Positions 51,433 through 60,066 of a stretch of DNA of 64,000 bases are shown in pieces (the stretch's first letter is position 1; each line of letters opens with the position of its first letter). The translations under genes were made by a program, and so were the position numbers. This DNA comes from Marinomonas posidonica_A (lineage in GTDB: Bacteria > Pseudomonadota > Gammaproteobacteria > Pseudomonadales > Marinomonadaceae): assembly GCF_043643765.1 (NCBI RefSeq), contig NZ_JBHZSP010000006.1, positions 62,001 through 126,000 on the forward strand. Direction: 5' to 3'. The notes beneath the pieces are model-generated. The model worked only from the letters and a program-made list of their open reading frames with translations, was not told where the DNA came from and searched no databases.

Positions 51433-51969
51433 ATGAAAAAAAGGATGTGTCCGATTTGTGAAGCAGGGCAATTACATACGCAAAGTGAATGGATTAACGT
51501 TGAGCATTTAGGCCAACAAGGCAAAATTGAAAGCCACTATTCAGAGTGTGATGCTTGCGGTAGTGAGCAAGCTGGTGCAAAAGAAGCTCGTTTGAATAAA
51601 CGTGCCATGGTGGCTTTTAAAAAGCAGGCGCAAGGCTTATTGACGGGTGAGCAAGTACGTAAATTACGTAAGCGTTGGGGATTGAGCCAAGATGAAGCCG
51701 CAAAAGTTTTCGGTGGAGGTCCAGTTGCTTTTTCTAAATACGAGACAGACGATATTATGCAATCCGATGCTATGGATAAGCTATTACGAGTGGCAGGTGA
51801 AGTACCTGTTGCGTTAGATAAGTTAATGGCAAATTCAGGTATTCGCAGTAAGCAAACTACTCAGTGGGACAATGTTGATGTAGTTAACTTTGCAGACTAT
51901 AGAAATATGGAAAAGCCAGAATTAATTACGTCTCATTTCACTGAGTATGAGGCCTGTTATGGCGACTAA
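51433..51969 (+). CDS. MqsA-like antitoxin
   Basis: A 178-residue protein. The N-terminal zinc ribbon has MCPICEAGQL (Cys6, Cys9) and CDACGSEQAG (Cys39, Cys42). The middle is a helix-turn-helix of the MqsA type: EQVRKLRKRWGLSQDEAAKVF, then GGGPVAFSKYETDD. A C-terminal tail from about residue 135, ending HFTEYEACYGD, is longer than in classical MqsA and could be the chaperone-addiction segment. AGGAG seven bases before ATG 51433 fixes the start. It overlaps the chaperone gene by 11 bases. It would neutralise the toxin and repress the locus. Confidence 0.88.
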   Translation: MKKRMCPICEAGQLHTQSEWINVEHLGQQGKIESHYSECDACGSEQAGAKEARLNKRAMVAFKKQAQGLLTGEQVRKLRKRWGLSQDEAAKVFGGGPVAFSKYETDDIMQSDAMDKLLRVAGEVPVALDKLMANSGIRSKQTTQWDNVDVVNFADYRNMEKPELITSHFTEYEACYGD

Positions 51970-52417
51970 GATCAGTAAAAATTTACAACGGGCTATTGAT
52001 AAATTAAAGATTCAAGACGTCTATTTAAAATCGTCGCAAGCTCAATGTGAAGATGACTTTGACCCTAAGTCAACAGAATTAAATGAACTGCTTGTCCAAC
52101 AAATGCATGCAGTAATAAAAAGTGAAGTATTAAGAATCAATACGGACGAGTTGCTAGTGAGGATTTATATTCGTTTAGGAGCGCGTTGGGTTGCTACAAC
52201 CGACAGTAAAGAACCTAATATTAAGGCCTTTGTTGAAGCTGACTTTATTGCTGAATATCAAATGACAGAACCACTGGAACAAGAAGCCATTGACGAATTC
52301 TCGCATCAAAATGCTAGTTTCCATGTTTGGCCATATTGGCGTGAGTTTTTAAGCTCTCAGTGCGAGCGTTTGCGTTTACCTCGTGTTGTATTACCAATCG
52401 TACAATTTAATAAATAA
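51959..52417 (+). CDS. SecB-like chaperone of toxin-antitoxin-chaperone locus
   Basis: A 152-residue protein resembling SecB. The C-terminal third is diagnostic: DEFSHQNASFHVWPYWREF, then LSSQCERLRLPRVVLPIVQ, which matches the SecB pattern of an aromatic-rich helix followed by a strand with PxxxLP. The central part contains FVEADFIAEYQMTEPLEQEAI, as in SecB. It overlaps the antitoxin gene, and a terminator follows. In toxin-antitoxin-chaperone systems such SecB-like proteins fold and protect the antitoxin. Chromosomal SecB is normally near other genes, so this is the dedicated paralogue. Confidence 0.85.
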   Translation: MATKISKNLQRAIDKLKIQDVYLKSSQAQCEDDFDPKSTELNELLVQQMHAVIKSEVLRINTDELLVRIYIRLGARWVATTDSKEPNIKAFVEADFIAEYQMTEPLEQEAIDEFSHQNASFHVWPYWREFLSSQCERLRLPRVVLPIVQFNK

Positions 52418-52440
52418 ATTTTTCTAACAACTTTTTGTTC

Positions 52441-52472
52441 AAAGCCAATACTTTCTTAGTATTGGCTTTTTT
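52441..52472. terminator. Terminator after the SecB-like gene
   Basis: AAAGCCAATAC pairs perfectly with GTATTGGCTTT, loop of seven, then TTT. It lies between convergent genes and may act for both strands. Confidence 0.85.
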
Positions 52473-52516
52473 ATTTCATGCTTTGCTTAGCGACGAGTGC
52501 TTTTGATAAGCGACTG

Positions 52517-53302
52517 CTAGTCAAAAATTGCGACGGCACGGATAAAACCCGCTGAGCCGTTTTTGATTTTATAAGGGAAGCAAGACACCATGAAGCCATT
52601 CGCAGGTAGGCTTTCTAGGTTGGACAGTTTTTCCATTTGTCCGTAGCCAATATCTCGTCCGGCTTTGTGACCTTCCCAGATAATAGAAGCATCACCCGAT
52701 TCGGCGAATTTTTCTCGTGTGTATTTGAACGGCGCATCCCAGCTCCAGGCATCGGTCCCCACCACTCGTACCCCACGTTCTAGTAAGTACATAGTGGCTT
52801 CACGTCCCATGCCAACCCCCGCTTCTAAGTAGCCTGCTTCACCGTAGATCGCACCAGCACGAGTATTAACCAAGACAATATCGAGAGGTTGCAATTTGTG
52901 TTTAATGCGTTTTAGCTCGGCTTCGACTTCGGCTGCCGTAATAATATGGCCATCTGGAAACTTACGAAAGTCCAGTTTTACGCCTGGCTGTAAACACCAA
53001 TCTAACGGTAATTTATCGATACCATATGCGGGTTTGCCACCATCAGTGGTAGAGGCATAGTGCCAAGGCGCATCCATGTGAGTGCCATTGTGAGCACTCA
53101 TTACCATTTTTTCCACCGCCCACGCCTCATCACCAGGCATGTCTTCTTTTTTTAGACCTGGGAACATAGCGGCCATTTCGGGCCAGCCTTCTTGATGATC
53201 TGTGTAATCAATTTTTGGTAAGAGAGGTGGTGGATCTGTGTAAGGATTGTTGTCTAAGGATACAGATAAATCGACAATACGTCGTGTACTGGATGGTTTC
53301 AT
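52517..53302 (-). CDS. Cyclase family protein (kynurenine formamidase-like)
   Basis: A 261-residue metal-dependent hydrolase of the cyclase superfamily. The metal motif is SAHNGTHMDAPWH (HxGTHxDxPxH) near residue 95. Other features are IVDLSVSLDNNPYTDPPP at the N terminus, IVLVNTRAGAIYGEAGYLEAGVGMG and VVGTDAWSWDAPF. The family includes kynurenine formamidase and isatin hydrolase, which hydrolyse amides in aromatic catabolism, so the substrate may be an N-formyl or lactam compound. AAGAGGTATC precedes the start. A cluster of GTTGATA elements lies 70 bases upstream. Confidence 0.87.
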   Translation of the reverse strand: MKPSSTRRIVDLSVSLDNNPYTDPPPLLPKIDYTDHQEGWPEMAAMFPGLKKEDMPGDEAWAVEKMVMSAHNGTHMDAPWHYASTTDGGKPAYGIDKLPLDWCLQPGVKLDFRKFPDGHIITAAEVEAELKRIKHKLQPLDIVLVNTRAGAIYGEAGYLEAGVGMGREATMYLLERGVRVVGTDAWSWDAPFKYTREKFAESGDASIIWEGHKAGRDIGYGQMEKLSNLESLPANGFMVSCFPYKIKNGSAGFIRAVAIFD

Positions 53303-53968
53303 AAGATACCTCTTATTGTTATTTTGTTTTTCAACATGGGCAATATATTAGGAAAAAAAACCTTTAGTATTAAGTTGATAATTGCAACGTAACCTGTTGA
53401 TATTATCAACTTGACTTTTTATATAAGGCCAATAGCTAAAGCTGGAAAGCCAATGATCAGTGCCAAGCGAACAAGGTCCGAAAGCACAAAGGGAAATTTA
53501 TCTTTGACTGCTTTTCTAAACGAAATAGGGCGGCAGATTGGCTTTTTGATTGGATAAGCGGTTCTTGTTATATCTTAGTATTTGAGTCGATAGTACCGAT
53601 ATGAGTGTTAGTACGTCAGTACTACACCACTTAGGTGTCGCTGGTGATAGATGATGTATTCAAAAGCAGTTTTATCGTTTTTTTCTTGGTGTCCGTTGGC
53701 CAATGTTGTTTCATTTCCTTTGTTTTTGTCGGGTTTACGGAACTTATTTACTACGTTTAGTCTAAGGAATGAAGTCTATACTTTTCACTATATTCTTTCT
53801 GTTGCAGCAGGTTTTTAATGTGTCCAAACGTAATGTTTCGAAGTTATTTTTTGCATATTGTATTGCGCATGAAATACATACTGGTAATATCATGTGACGG
53901 GACTCTATAATAGAAACGTATAAAGTGATCAATCGTATATTCCAATAAAAATAATAATGGAGATTATT
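53303..53968. other. 666-base gap between cyclase and porin genes
   Basis: No convincing gene is seen. The region carries the inverted repeat at 53372 (promoter of the cyclase gene), a small hairpin TAGTAC-GTCA-GTACTA at 53609-53624 and the promoter of the porin gene at the right end. It is AT-rich and has many stops in all frames. Confidence 0.6.
53372..53412. promoter_or_regulatory. Operator-like inverted repeat AAGTTGATAAT/ATTATCAACTT
   Basis: Perfect 11-bp arms with a 19-base centre. A third half site (GTTGATATT, 53396-53404) is in direct orientation 22 bp from the first, two helical turns. It lies about 70 bases upstream of the cyclase gene start and is probably its regulator binding region. 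Confidence 0.5.
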
Positions 53969-55264
53969 ATGACTACCTCATCTAAAGGTTTGTTTAAAGC
54001 AAGTGTTGTTGCTGTATCCGTTGCAGCAGCGTCTAGTGCCTATTCAGCTGGTTTTGCTTTAAACGACCACAGTGCGACCGCTTCTGGTGCAGCGCTTGCT
54101 GGTGCTGCCGCTTCGACTAGTGACATTTCTTTTAGCTTCTGGAACCCTGCGCTGTTTACAAATGCTGAGAGTACGACTTTCGTAGCCTCTGGTGCTTATG
54201 TTATGCCGAGTATGGATGTGACTGTTAATTCTTCTACAGATGCAACGACTGGTAGCTTAGGAACTGAAGCAACGGACGATTCTGTTGACAATAGTTTGGT
54301 TCCTGCATTGTATTTTGCCAAACCTATTTCTGATAAAACAGTCGCCGGTATTTCCTTAAATGTACCTTTTGGTTTGTCTGGAGATTATGGTCAAGAATGG
54401 TCTGGTCGTTTACATGCCACCGAAACTGGTATTCAAGATATTGCTTTAAGTTTTGCCTTGGCTCATCGTGTTTCTGAACGGCTTTCAGTCGGTGCGAGTT
54501 TACAACTTCATCAAGCCGAAGTTATTTTAGAATCAGCGGTTGGTGCACCTAATCATCCTACTCTACAAGAGGGTATTGGCCGTATTGAAGCGGATGCTAC
54601 AGGCGTAGGGTTTAGTGTTGGTGTGATGTTTGAACCCGTTAAAGGGACTCGACTAGGTGCGGGTTATCGAAGCGAAGTCGATTTCGATTTTGAAGGTGAT
54701 GTCAAATATACAAATGTAACAGCCGCATTAGCAGCAAATAATAGCCTTGAAAATGCTGATGTAACTGATTCAATCACTTTTCCATCTGTTTTAACTCTGA
54801 GTGTTGAACACGATCTTTCAGATAAATTAACTCTTGGTTTGTCTGCAATTAGAACGGGCTGGGGGTCAATGGATGGTATCAACATTGATTTTGACAGTAA
54901 TCAAGCTAACTCTGTATTAAGCTTTGGATTTGAAGATCAGTGGATGTATTCTGCCGGTGTAAACTACGTTTACTCTGACAAACTAACGCTTCGTACTGGT
55001 ATTGCGATGGATAACTCGCCAGTTACGGATGAATACCGCTCAGCGCGTACACCAGATGGTGACCGTAAGTGGATTTCGGTTGGTGCCACTTATGACTTCA
55101 ATGATATGACGTCGGCGAGCTTTGCCTTCACACACGTCATGATCGAGGATGTTACAGTAAATCGTGATGGCTCCTTAACGGAAGATGCTTCACGAGGAAC
55201 GTTAAACGCAGACTATGAATCTTCTGCAAACGTTTTCTCCGCGTCTGTTACTATGGCGTTCTAA
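53969..55264 (+). CDS. OmpP1/FadL family outer-membrane transport protein
   Basis: About 431 residues with a signal peptide (FKASVVAVSVAAASSAYSA). The mature protein starts GFALNDHSATASGAALAGAAA and shows the SFWNPALFTNA and NVPFGLSGDYGQEWSGR segments that mark FadL-type barrels, followed by alternating beta strands to a terminal Phe (SASVTMAF). FadL/TodX proteins let fatty acids or hydrophobic aromatics through the outer membrane. The start at ATG 53969 follows GGAG; an ATG 12 bases earlier is possible. It is monocistronic with a terminator after it. A role in aromatic uptake for the nearby island is possible but unproven. Confidence 0.9.
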   Translation: MTTSSKGLFKASVVAVSVAAASSAYSAGFALNDHSATASGAALAGAAASTSDISFSFWNPALFTNAESTTFVASGAYVMPSMDVTVNSSTDATTGSLGTEATDDSVDNSLVPALYFAKPISDKTVAGISLNVPFGLSGDYGQEWSGRLHATETGIQDIALSFALAHRVSERLSVGASLQLHQAEVILESAVGAPNHPTLQEGIGRIEADATGVGFSVGVMFEPVKGTRLGAGYRSEVDFDFEGDVKYTNVTAALAANNSLENADVTDSITFPSVLTLSVEHDLSDKLTLGLSAIRTGWGSMDGINIDFDSNQANSVLSFGFEDQWMYSAGVNYVYSDKLTLRTGIAMDNSPVTDEYRSARTPDGDRKWISVGATYDFNDMTSASFAFTHVMIEDVTVNRDGSLTEDASRGTLNADYESSANVFSASVTMAF

Positions 55265-55287
55265 TCTGCATTGATTCTATTCAATAT

Positions 55288-55318
55288 AAAACCAGAGCCT
55301 AGGTTCTGGTTTTTTTTG
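55288..55318 (+). terminator. Terminator after the FadL-type gene
   Basis: AAAACCAGA pairs with TCTGGTTTT, loop of eight, followed by a run of T, 24 bases after the gene. Confidence 0.85.
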
Positions 55319-55539
55319 CTCTGAATTTAGTCGGTCATGGTCTTGTCATTGAATTCAATGATTATTTTTACATAGATTAATGGGACGTTTTGGTGAAGAG
55401 GTGACTCTGTATTTTACTAGGAAGGTGTGATGGTCTTGCGATGAGAGGCTAGGTGATTAAGTACTAAGACGTCTTGAAGACAGGTATGTCTGTTGGTTGT
55501 ATGAATGAAGTGGTAAAGGGTGCGGTGTCAGATGGCGGA

Positions 55540-57792
55540 TTAATACACCATTCTATGTTGTTTGGCTTTTTCGTGGCCATTGGCTGTCCAGTCCGAAAGC
55601 GGTGATGGCTTGGCGTAATAATAGCCTTGTAACGTGTGGCAGCCAAGGGCAATAAGTAGCGTGGCTTGCTCTTTAGTTTCAATCCCTTCTGCAATGACTT
55701 GCATGTTTAAAGACTCAGCCAGTTGGATGGTGGATTTTACAATATCAACGTGTCGTTGGTCTTGCGGTAATGGCGACACAAAGCGACGGTCAATTTTCAG
55801 AATGTTGGCTGGAATGTCGACTAATTGTCCAAGAGAGGCTTGGCCTGTCCCAAAGTCATCAATGGCAATGGAATAGCCATATTGCGACAAACTGCGTAAG
55901 CGTTTATGTATTAATGGGTGAGTCATGACAGAGCTGGTTTCTGTGATCTCTAGCTCTAACATGTCGCTTAACCAAGGATTGTCTGCGATCAGGGTCATCA
56001 GCAAGGCAAAGAACGCGTCATTCATCAGTTCTTGTCCGGCTAAGTTTAGCGCAATGGGCGTTCTGATGTGTTCTTTATGCCAAACGGTTAGAGTCTCGAC
56101 CAGTTCTCTGACCAGGTTTTCAGCCAATAATGGCAGCATGCCTAAATCTTCCGCTAGCTTGATGAATACCATTGGGGAAACGAATTCTCCCTCGTTATTC
56201 CAACGGGCAAGGGCTTCAAAAGAGCGGACTTCACCATTCGCGCTGACTTGTGGTTGCAACCAAATATCAATTTTTCTGTTTTTAATGGCGGCGCTAAGCT
56301 TTAAACCTAGGTTGTGCTCTCTGACCAGCTTGCTTTCTAGGTTGTGATTGTAGAAAGAAAATTTATCTGTGCTGGTGGAATATTCTAATGCCATTTCACA
56401 GTGTTCTAATAATTCTTCAGCTGTTTTGCCATCTGTATGGTAGTAAGAAATACCGAGCTGATAGTCCATATTGAGTCTCTGACCATCTAACATTAGCTGT
56501 GTAGGCAGTAAAGATTGAATCAGAGTAGATAGATTTTTTTGGATCAGATGAGTTTGGCTGAGTGGCACAAAACACGCAAATTTTACGCCACGCAAACGAC
56601 CAACAATAGCCTGCTTTGAAAGTTTACTCTGCAAGGCTTTGGAAAAATTGAGAATGATCTTATTGGCATTGTCTTTACCGTATTGCTTATTGAGCAGTTT
56701 GAACTGACTGATGCGAATAATAAACATGGCACCAGTTAAGTGATGCTCTTGCTCATTAATCTTGATGTTTACTTGGCGACAAAAATTTAAATGATTGGGA
56801 AGTAAGGTCAGTAGGTCAAAGTGTGCGAGTCGACTGTTGGTTTGCTGCGTGTTTTCCAATTTTTGCTGGATTGCGCGAAACTCGGTCATATTATCCAAAT
56901 GTAAAATATAGTGACCATGATTGGTGAGAGAAGCACGACGAACTTGAATGTGGGTATCTGTGTTGTATTTTAGTGTGCACTCGGCTTTGTTTGACTGCCA
57001 AAAGAGCTTTGAGTCATTGTTAAGTGGAGAGAGCCAGTCGCCCATTCGAGTACCGGAAAATGCGGCACTGTCTTTTTGTCCGAGTAATTTTTTGGCTAAT
57101 TGATTCGCTTTTATTAACACGCCGCGCTGATCACACAAGAGAGTCGGCGTGCCTGTATTCTCAAAGAATTCTTCGTACAACAGATAGTTTTCGTTGAGCT
57201 TACGGTACAAGGCTCGCATTCGAGCACTGTGGTTTTCTAATGAATGTATGATTTGTGAAACCGCCAAGGGCAAGCCGATATTTAGCGTCATAAAGGTTAG
57301 CAATTGGAAGTAAAATGAAGAGGATTCATTGACCGTTAAGCTGTCTAGCCATTGTGTTGTGACGAGATAAAAAGGGACAAAATTGAGCATCATGACGACT
57401 AAAGAGGCTTTGAAGCTAAACAGTAGTCGAGTAATTAAAGGGATGGAGTAAAGTGCGATAAGGGCATATTTCTCAGAGTCTTGTTCTGGGTTGGTGAATA
57501 GCATAATGCCACTGACAAGGACAAGCGATAAGACGAATAAAAAAGCGCAGGTTTGAGAATGATCCTTACTAAAATACAGCAGAGCGAATAATACGCATAA
57601 ATATAAGCTGTTCATTTCAAAGAAGAAAAGCTCACCATGGGTAAACAGTGAGTGTAGCTCTGAAATACAGAAAATACTGATGGTCAATGCGATCAAGATT
57701 CGAAGTATGCTCAGTTGAAAGGAGCCCTCGCTCTGTTCACTGGTGTGATTCGAATCAATAAAAAAATACTGCTTAAGAGAGTCTATCAACAT
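55540..57792 (-). CDS. Membrane EAL protein with degenerate GGDEF domain
   Basis: A 750-residue protein. Several transmembrane helices occupy residues 25-185, followed by a PAS-like sensor (about 205-310), a GGDEF domain (about 325-480) and a C-terminal EAL domain (about 490-740). The GGDEF signature is degenerate, reading GRLRGVKFACF, so it should not make cyclic-di-GMP. The EAL domain keeps FEALARW, LNLAGQ, LEITETSS, DDFGTG, LKIDRRF and EGIET, the key metal and catalytic residues, so it is probably an active cyclic-di-GMP phosphodiesterase. It stands alone with no clear operon partner; no strong ribosome binding site is visible. Confidence 0.9.
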   Translation of the reverse strand: MLIDSLKQYFFIDSNHTSEQSEGSFQLSILRILIALTISIFCISELHSLFTHGELFFFEMNSLYLCVLFALLYFSKDHSQTCAFLFVLSLVLVSGIMLFTNPEQDSEKYALIALYSIPLITRLLFSFKASLVVMMLNFVPFYLVTTQWLDSLTVNESSSFYFQLLTFMTLNIGLPLAVSQIIHSLENHSARMRALYRKLNENYLLYEEFFENTGTPTLLCDQRGVLIKANQLAKKLLGQKDSAAFSGTRMGDWLSPLNNDSKLFWQSNKAECTLKYNTDTHIQVRRASLTNHGHYILHLDNMTEFRAIQQKLENTQQTNSRLAHFDLLTLLPNHLNFCRQVNIKINEQEHHLTGAMFIIRISQFKLLNKQYGKDNANKIILNFSKALQSKLSKQAIVGRLRGVKFACFVPLSQTHLIQKNLSTLIQSLLPTQLMLDGQRLNMDYQLGISYYHTDGKTAEELLEHCEMALEYSTSTDKFSFYNHNLESKLVREHNLGLKLSAAIKNRKIDIWLQPQVSANGEVRSFEALARWNNEGEFVSPMVFIKLAEDLGMLPLLAENLVRELVETLTVWHKEHIRTPIALNLAGQELMNDAFFALLMTLIADNPWLSDMLELEITETSSVMTHPLIHKRLRSLSQYGYSIAIDDFGTGQASLGQLVDIPANILKIDRRFVSPLPQDQRHVDIVKSTIQLAESLNMQVIAEGIETKEQATLLIALGCHTLQGYYYAKPSPLSDWTANGHEKAKQHRMVY

Positions 57793-57902
57793 TAATCAAC
57801 TTCATAATGTAAAAAGAAAAAAACCACATCTAACGGCTCGTTCTAGACAGTACCGAAAAATAATGGCTTTGACCATGCAAGAAATGGCTTATATCTAAAT
57901 AA

Positions 57903-59006
57903 TTATGTATTAATTTGCCGTAAATGGTTGTCCCAGTGAACTGCTGGGTGTTTATTAATCAAATCAATGTGTTCACGAACTGGGTTGCTGACATATTGGT
58001 TGCCTGTGCCTGCTGTCAGTATAAATTCATGAGCATTGTCATGAGCGACTAAACCACAAACGTCACGGCAATTATCAACGCCTAAAAAGGTTTTTGTGTC
58101 TACGTGCCAGTAGGCGACAAAACCGCCACGAGGGGTGCTAATAGCTAACACTTCTCCGGACTGATCAAAACACACGCTACCGCAATACTGTTTAAAACGG
58201 GTTCTTACTTGTTCTGGGATGGGTAAATAATCTAACTTAGGATGATCAATGCGAGATAAAGCAACCAAGGGGACTTGGTCCCATAGTGGACCTTGATATT
58301 GAAAACCAAGTGCCACCGTGCCATTTTGATTAACATCTAAGTGACGAATGCTCAGCTGATGTAACTCTTTGGCATTGCTAACTTGGTTTAATGACTTGCC
58401 ATCCTTTAATGATAAATAGGTCGCATTTGGTGACATGGTATCCAAGTTAAGAACTTGGCGGTCATTGTCTGGATGAGTTTTTAAACCACCATTGGCAATG
58501 ACCAGAATGTCGTCATTGAGTAAAACAGCTTCATGAGGACCAATGCCGTGGCTGGCGTAACGGTTTAAAATTTGGCCACTTGGCCATTCGCGTACAAAAA
58601 TTTTGCCTTCACCAGAAGGGTAATGATTTTCTTGTGTGATTAAACGTTGGCCATCTCGAGTAAAGAGCGCATGGCCATAAAAGTGGTGATCTTTTTCTGG
58701 TTCAATTCGCATTATTTTTTCATGATTTGTGACATTGAAAAAATCGATAAAAAAGCCAGGCCGTCGTGCCACAATACCAACAATAGCCTGGTTTGGGTGG
58801 ACAACTGGTGCGTGAGCGCGATCCGGTAACTCGGTTTGCCAAACTAGGTTACCTTTGGCGTTAAATAGACCGAAAAAATGTTCTGTTTTACTCTGAGAGA
58901 AAGCCGAAGCAAATAAGCTTTTATCATCAGAGACGGCAATTGCAGCCCAAGACGGTGCGCTAGCAAGCGCTCCGCCCAGTGCTAAAAAACGTCGTCTTGA
59001 TAACAT
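57903..59006 (-). CDS. DUF1513 family protein, Tat/Sec-exported
   Basis: About 367 residues. The start at ATG 59006, with GGAGATTAGC upstream, gives MLSRRRFLALGGALASAPSWA, a twin-arginine-type signal. The mature protein is a beta-propeller-like domain, DUF1513, with repeats such as PELPD-type strand pairs and features KDHHFYGHALFTRDGQRLIT and ASHGIGPHEAVLLNDDILVIANGG. It is the last gene of an iron-linked operon (two imelysins and a di-heme oxidoreductase), a combination known from other gammaproteobacteria. The molecular role is unknown. Confidence 0.85.
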   Translation of the reverse strand: MLSRRRFLALGGALASAPSWAAIAVSDDKSLFASAFSQSKTEHFFGLFNAKGNLVWQTELPDRAHAPVVHPNQAIVGIVARRPGFFIDFFNVTNHEKIMRIEPEKDHHFYGHALFTRDGQRLITQENHYPSGEGKIFVREWPSGQILNRYASHGIGPHEAVLLNDDILVIANGGLKTHPDNDRQVLNLDTMSPNATYLSLKDGKSLNQVSNAKELHQLSIRHLDVNQNGTVALGFQYQGPLWDQVPLVALSRIDHPKLDYLPIPEQVRTRFKQYCGSVCFDQSGEVLAISTPRGGFVAYWHVDTKTFLGVDNCRDVCGLVAHDNAHEFILTAGTGNQYVSNPVREHIDLINKHPAVHWDNHLRQINT

Positions 59007-59007
59007 G

Positions 59008-60066
59008 CTAATCTCCATCGCGACTGTTAAAGCCAATCTGGAAACCAAGCTGGGTAACCAATTGAGTCAAGTAGGTTTGGCTGGCCGAAATGGATTTGAT
59101 GAGTGGCGTCGCCATCTCAATGCGTTGTGTTTTTGAATAGCCAGATTGGAAATAATCCGCTGGCAGTTGCAGAGCCAGTTTTTGATTATTGATTAACGTT
59201 TTTTCAAGTTGATCGGCCAATTTTGGGTACTGTTGCTGTGCAATGTCGTACAGTGACGGTTGTCCTGCATGATAAATTTTACGGTAAGACAATAAATTGG
59301 CTTGAATAGAAGGTAATGACAGATTGCTGCGATAAAATTCCGCCAGTTTTAGATTCTCATGTCCTTTGTAGCCAATCGGTGTTTCCAGTTTGGCGTCTTT
59401 CACGGCAGACATGTGCTCAAGCCACTGTTGTAGTACTTGCTCCAGTGCAGCTTGTTCTGCATCGAACTCCGCGCCATCTTCTGCAAATACCCAATCCTGC
59501 GCTCGACTGTCTTGCCACTGCTTGGCCACAGCGTTGGCGCTGCTATATTGATGCTCTGTCACTTTCTCTAATACATGGCAGTGGTCCTTGGAGGCCATTG
59601 GAGAGAAGTCTGGGTGATACAAAAGGCTTTCTATGGCGGTTAGGCCGCGTACTGCAATACTGGCCGACGTCCAAAATTTAGGTGTTTTCATCACGCTTGG
59701 ATCTTGCTGAGCCAGCGCTCGTAACTGGCGCTGAGTAACGCCTTTTTTGTCTGGCCAATATTCAAATGCATAATAACGCATGAAATAAGTGACCGGGCCA
59801 AAGTTTAACCATTGTACTTGCTGCCAATCGAGAGCGTTTTTTTGGAAAGCGGTTTGCGCCTCAGCTTGGTTTGCTTTATTTGGAACACGGCATAATTGAG
59901 TGGCTTGTTGTGCGAGTGCGTTAGCAGAAACGGCATAAGAGTCATAGCCGCTGCGAATAACGTCAGAAATAATGCCATTTAGAGGGCCTTGCCATTGTCC
60001 TGCAAAGCCTAGTAAAGGGGCACTGGCGCTAATCGCAACAGCCATGATTTTTGGAAGGTACTTCAT
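59008..60066 (-). CDS. Imelysin family protein, copy 2
   Basis: About 352 residues, exported by a signal peptide (IMAVAISASAPLLGFAG). The chosen ATG 60066 follows GGAG and overlaps the stop of the preceding gene (TAATG), dropping an unsupported upstream extension. The imelysin domain has FGPVTYFMRYYAFEYWPDKKG and RGLTAIESLLYHPDF. The family motif GxHxxE reads GLTAIE here, so the histidine is replaced by threonine, which may mean altered metal binding. Imelysins are periplasmic proteins tied to iron uptake. It lies between the di-heme oxidoreductase and DUF1513 genes. Confidence 0.87.
   Translation of the reverse strand: MKYLPKIMAVAISASAPLLGFAGQWQGPLNGIISDVIRSGYDSYAVSANALAQQATQLCRVPNKANQAEAQTAFQKNALDWQQVQWLNFGPVTYFMRYYAFEYWPDKKGVTQRQLRALAQQDPSVMKTPKFWTSASIAVRGLTAIESLLYHPDFSPMASKDHCHVLEKVTEHQYSSANAVAKQWQDSRAQDWVFAEDGAEFDAEQAALEQVLQQWLEHMSAVKDAKLETPIGYKGHENLKLAEFYRSNLSLPSIQANLLSYRKIYHAGQPSLYDIAQQQYPKLADQLEKTLINNQKLALQLPADYFQSGYSKTQRIEMATPLIKSISASQTYLTQLVTQLGFQIGFNSRDGD

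Noticed and set aside
52517..53302. Assignment of the cyclase gene as kynB
   Set aside because: The HxGTHxDxPxH motif is shared by several cyclase subfamilies and no kynureninase or tryptophan dioxygenase gene is nearby.
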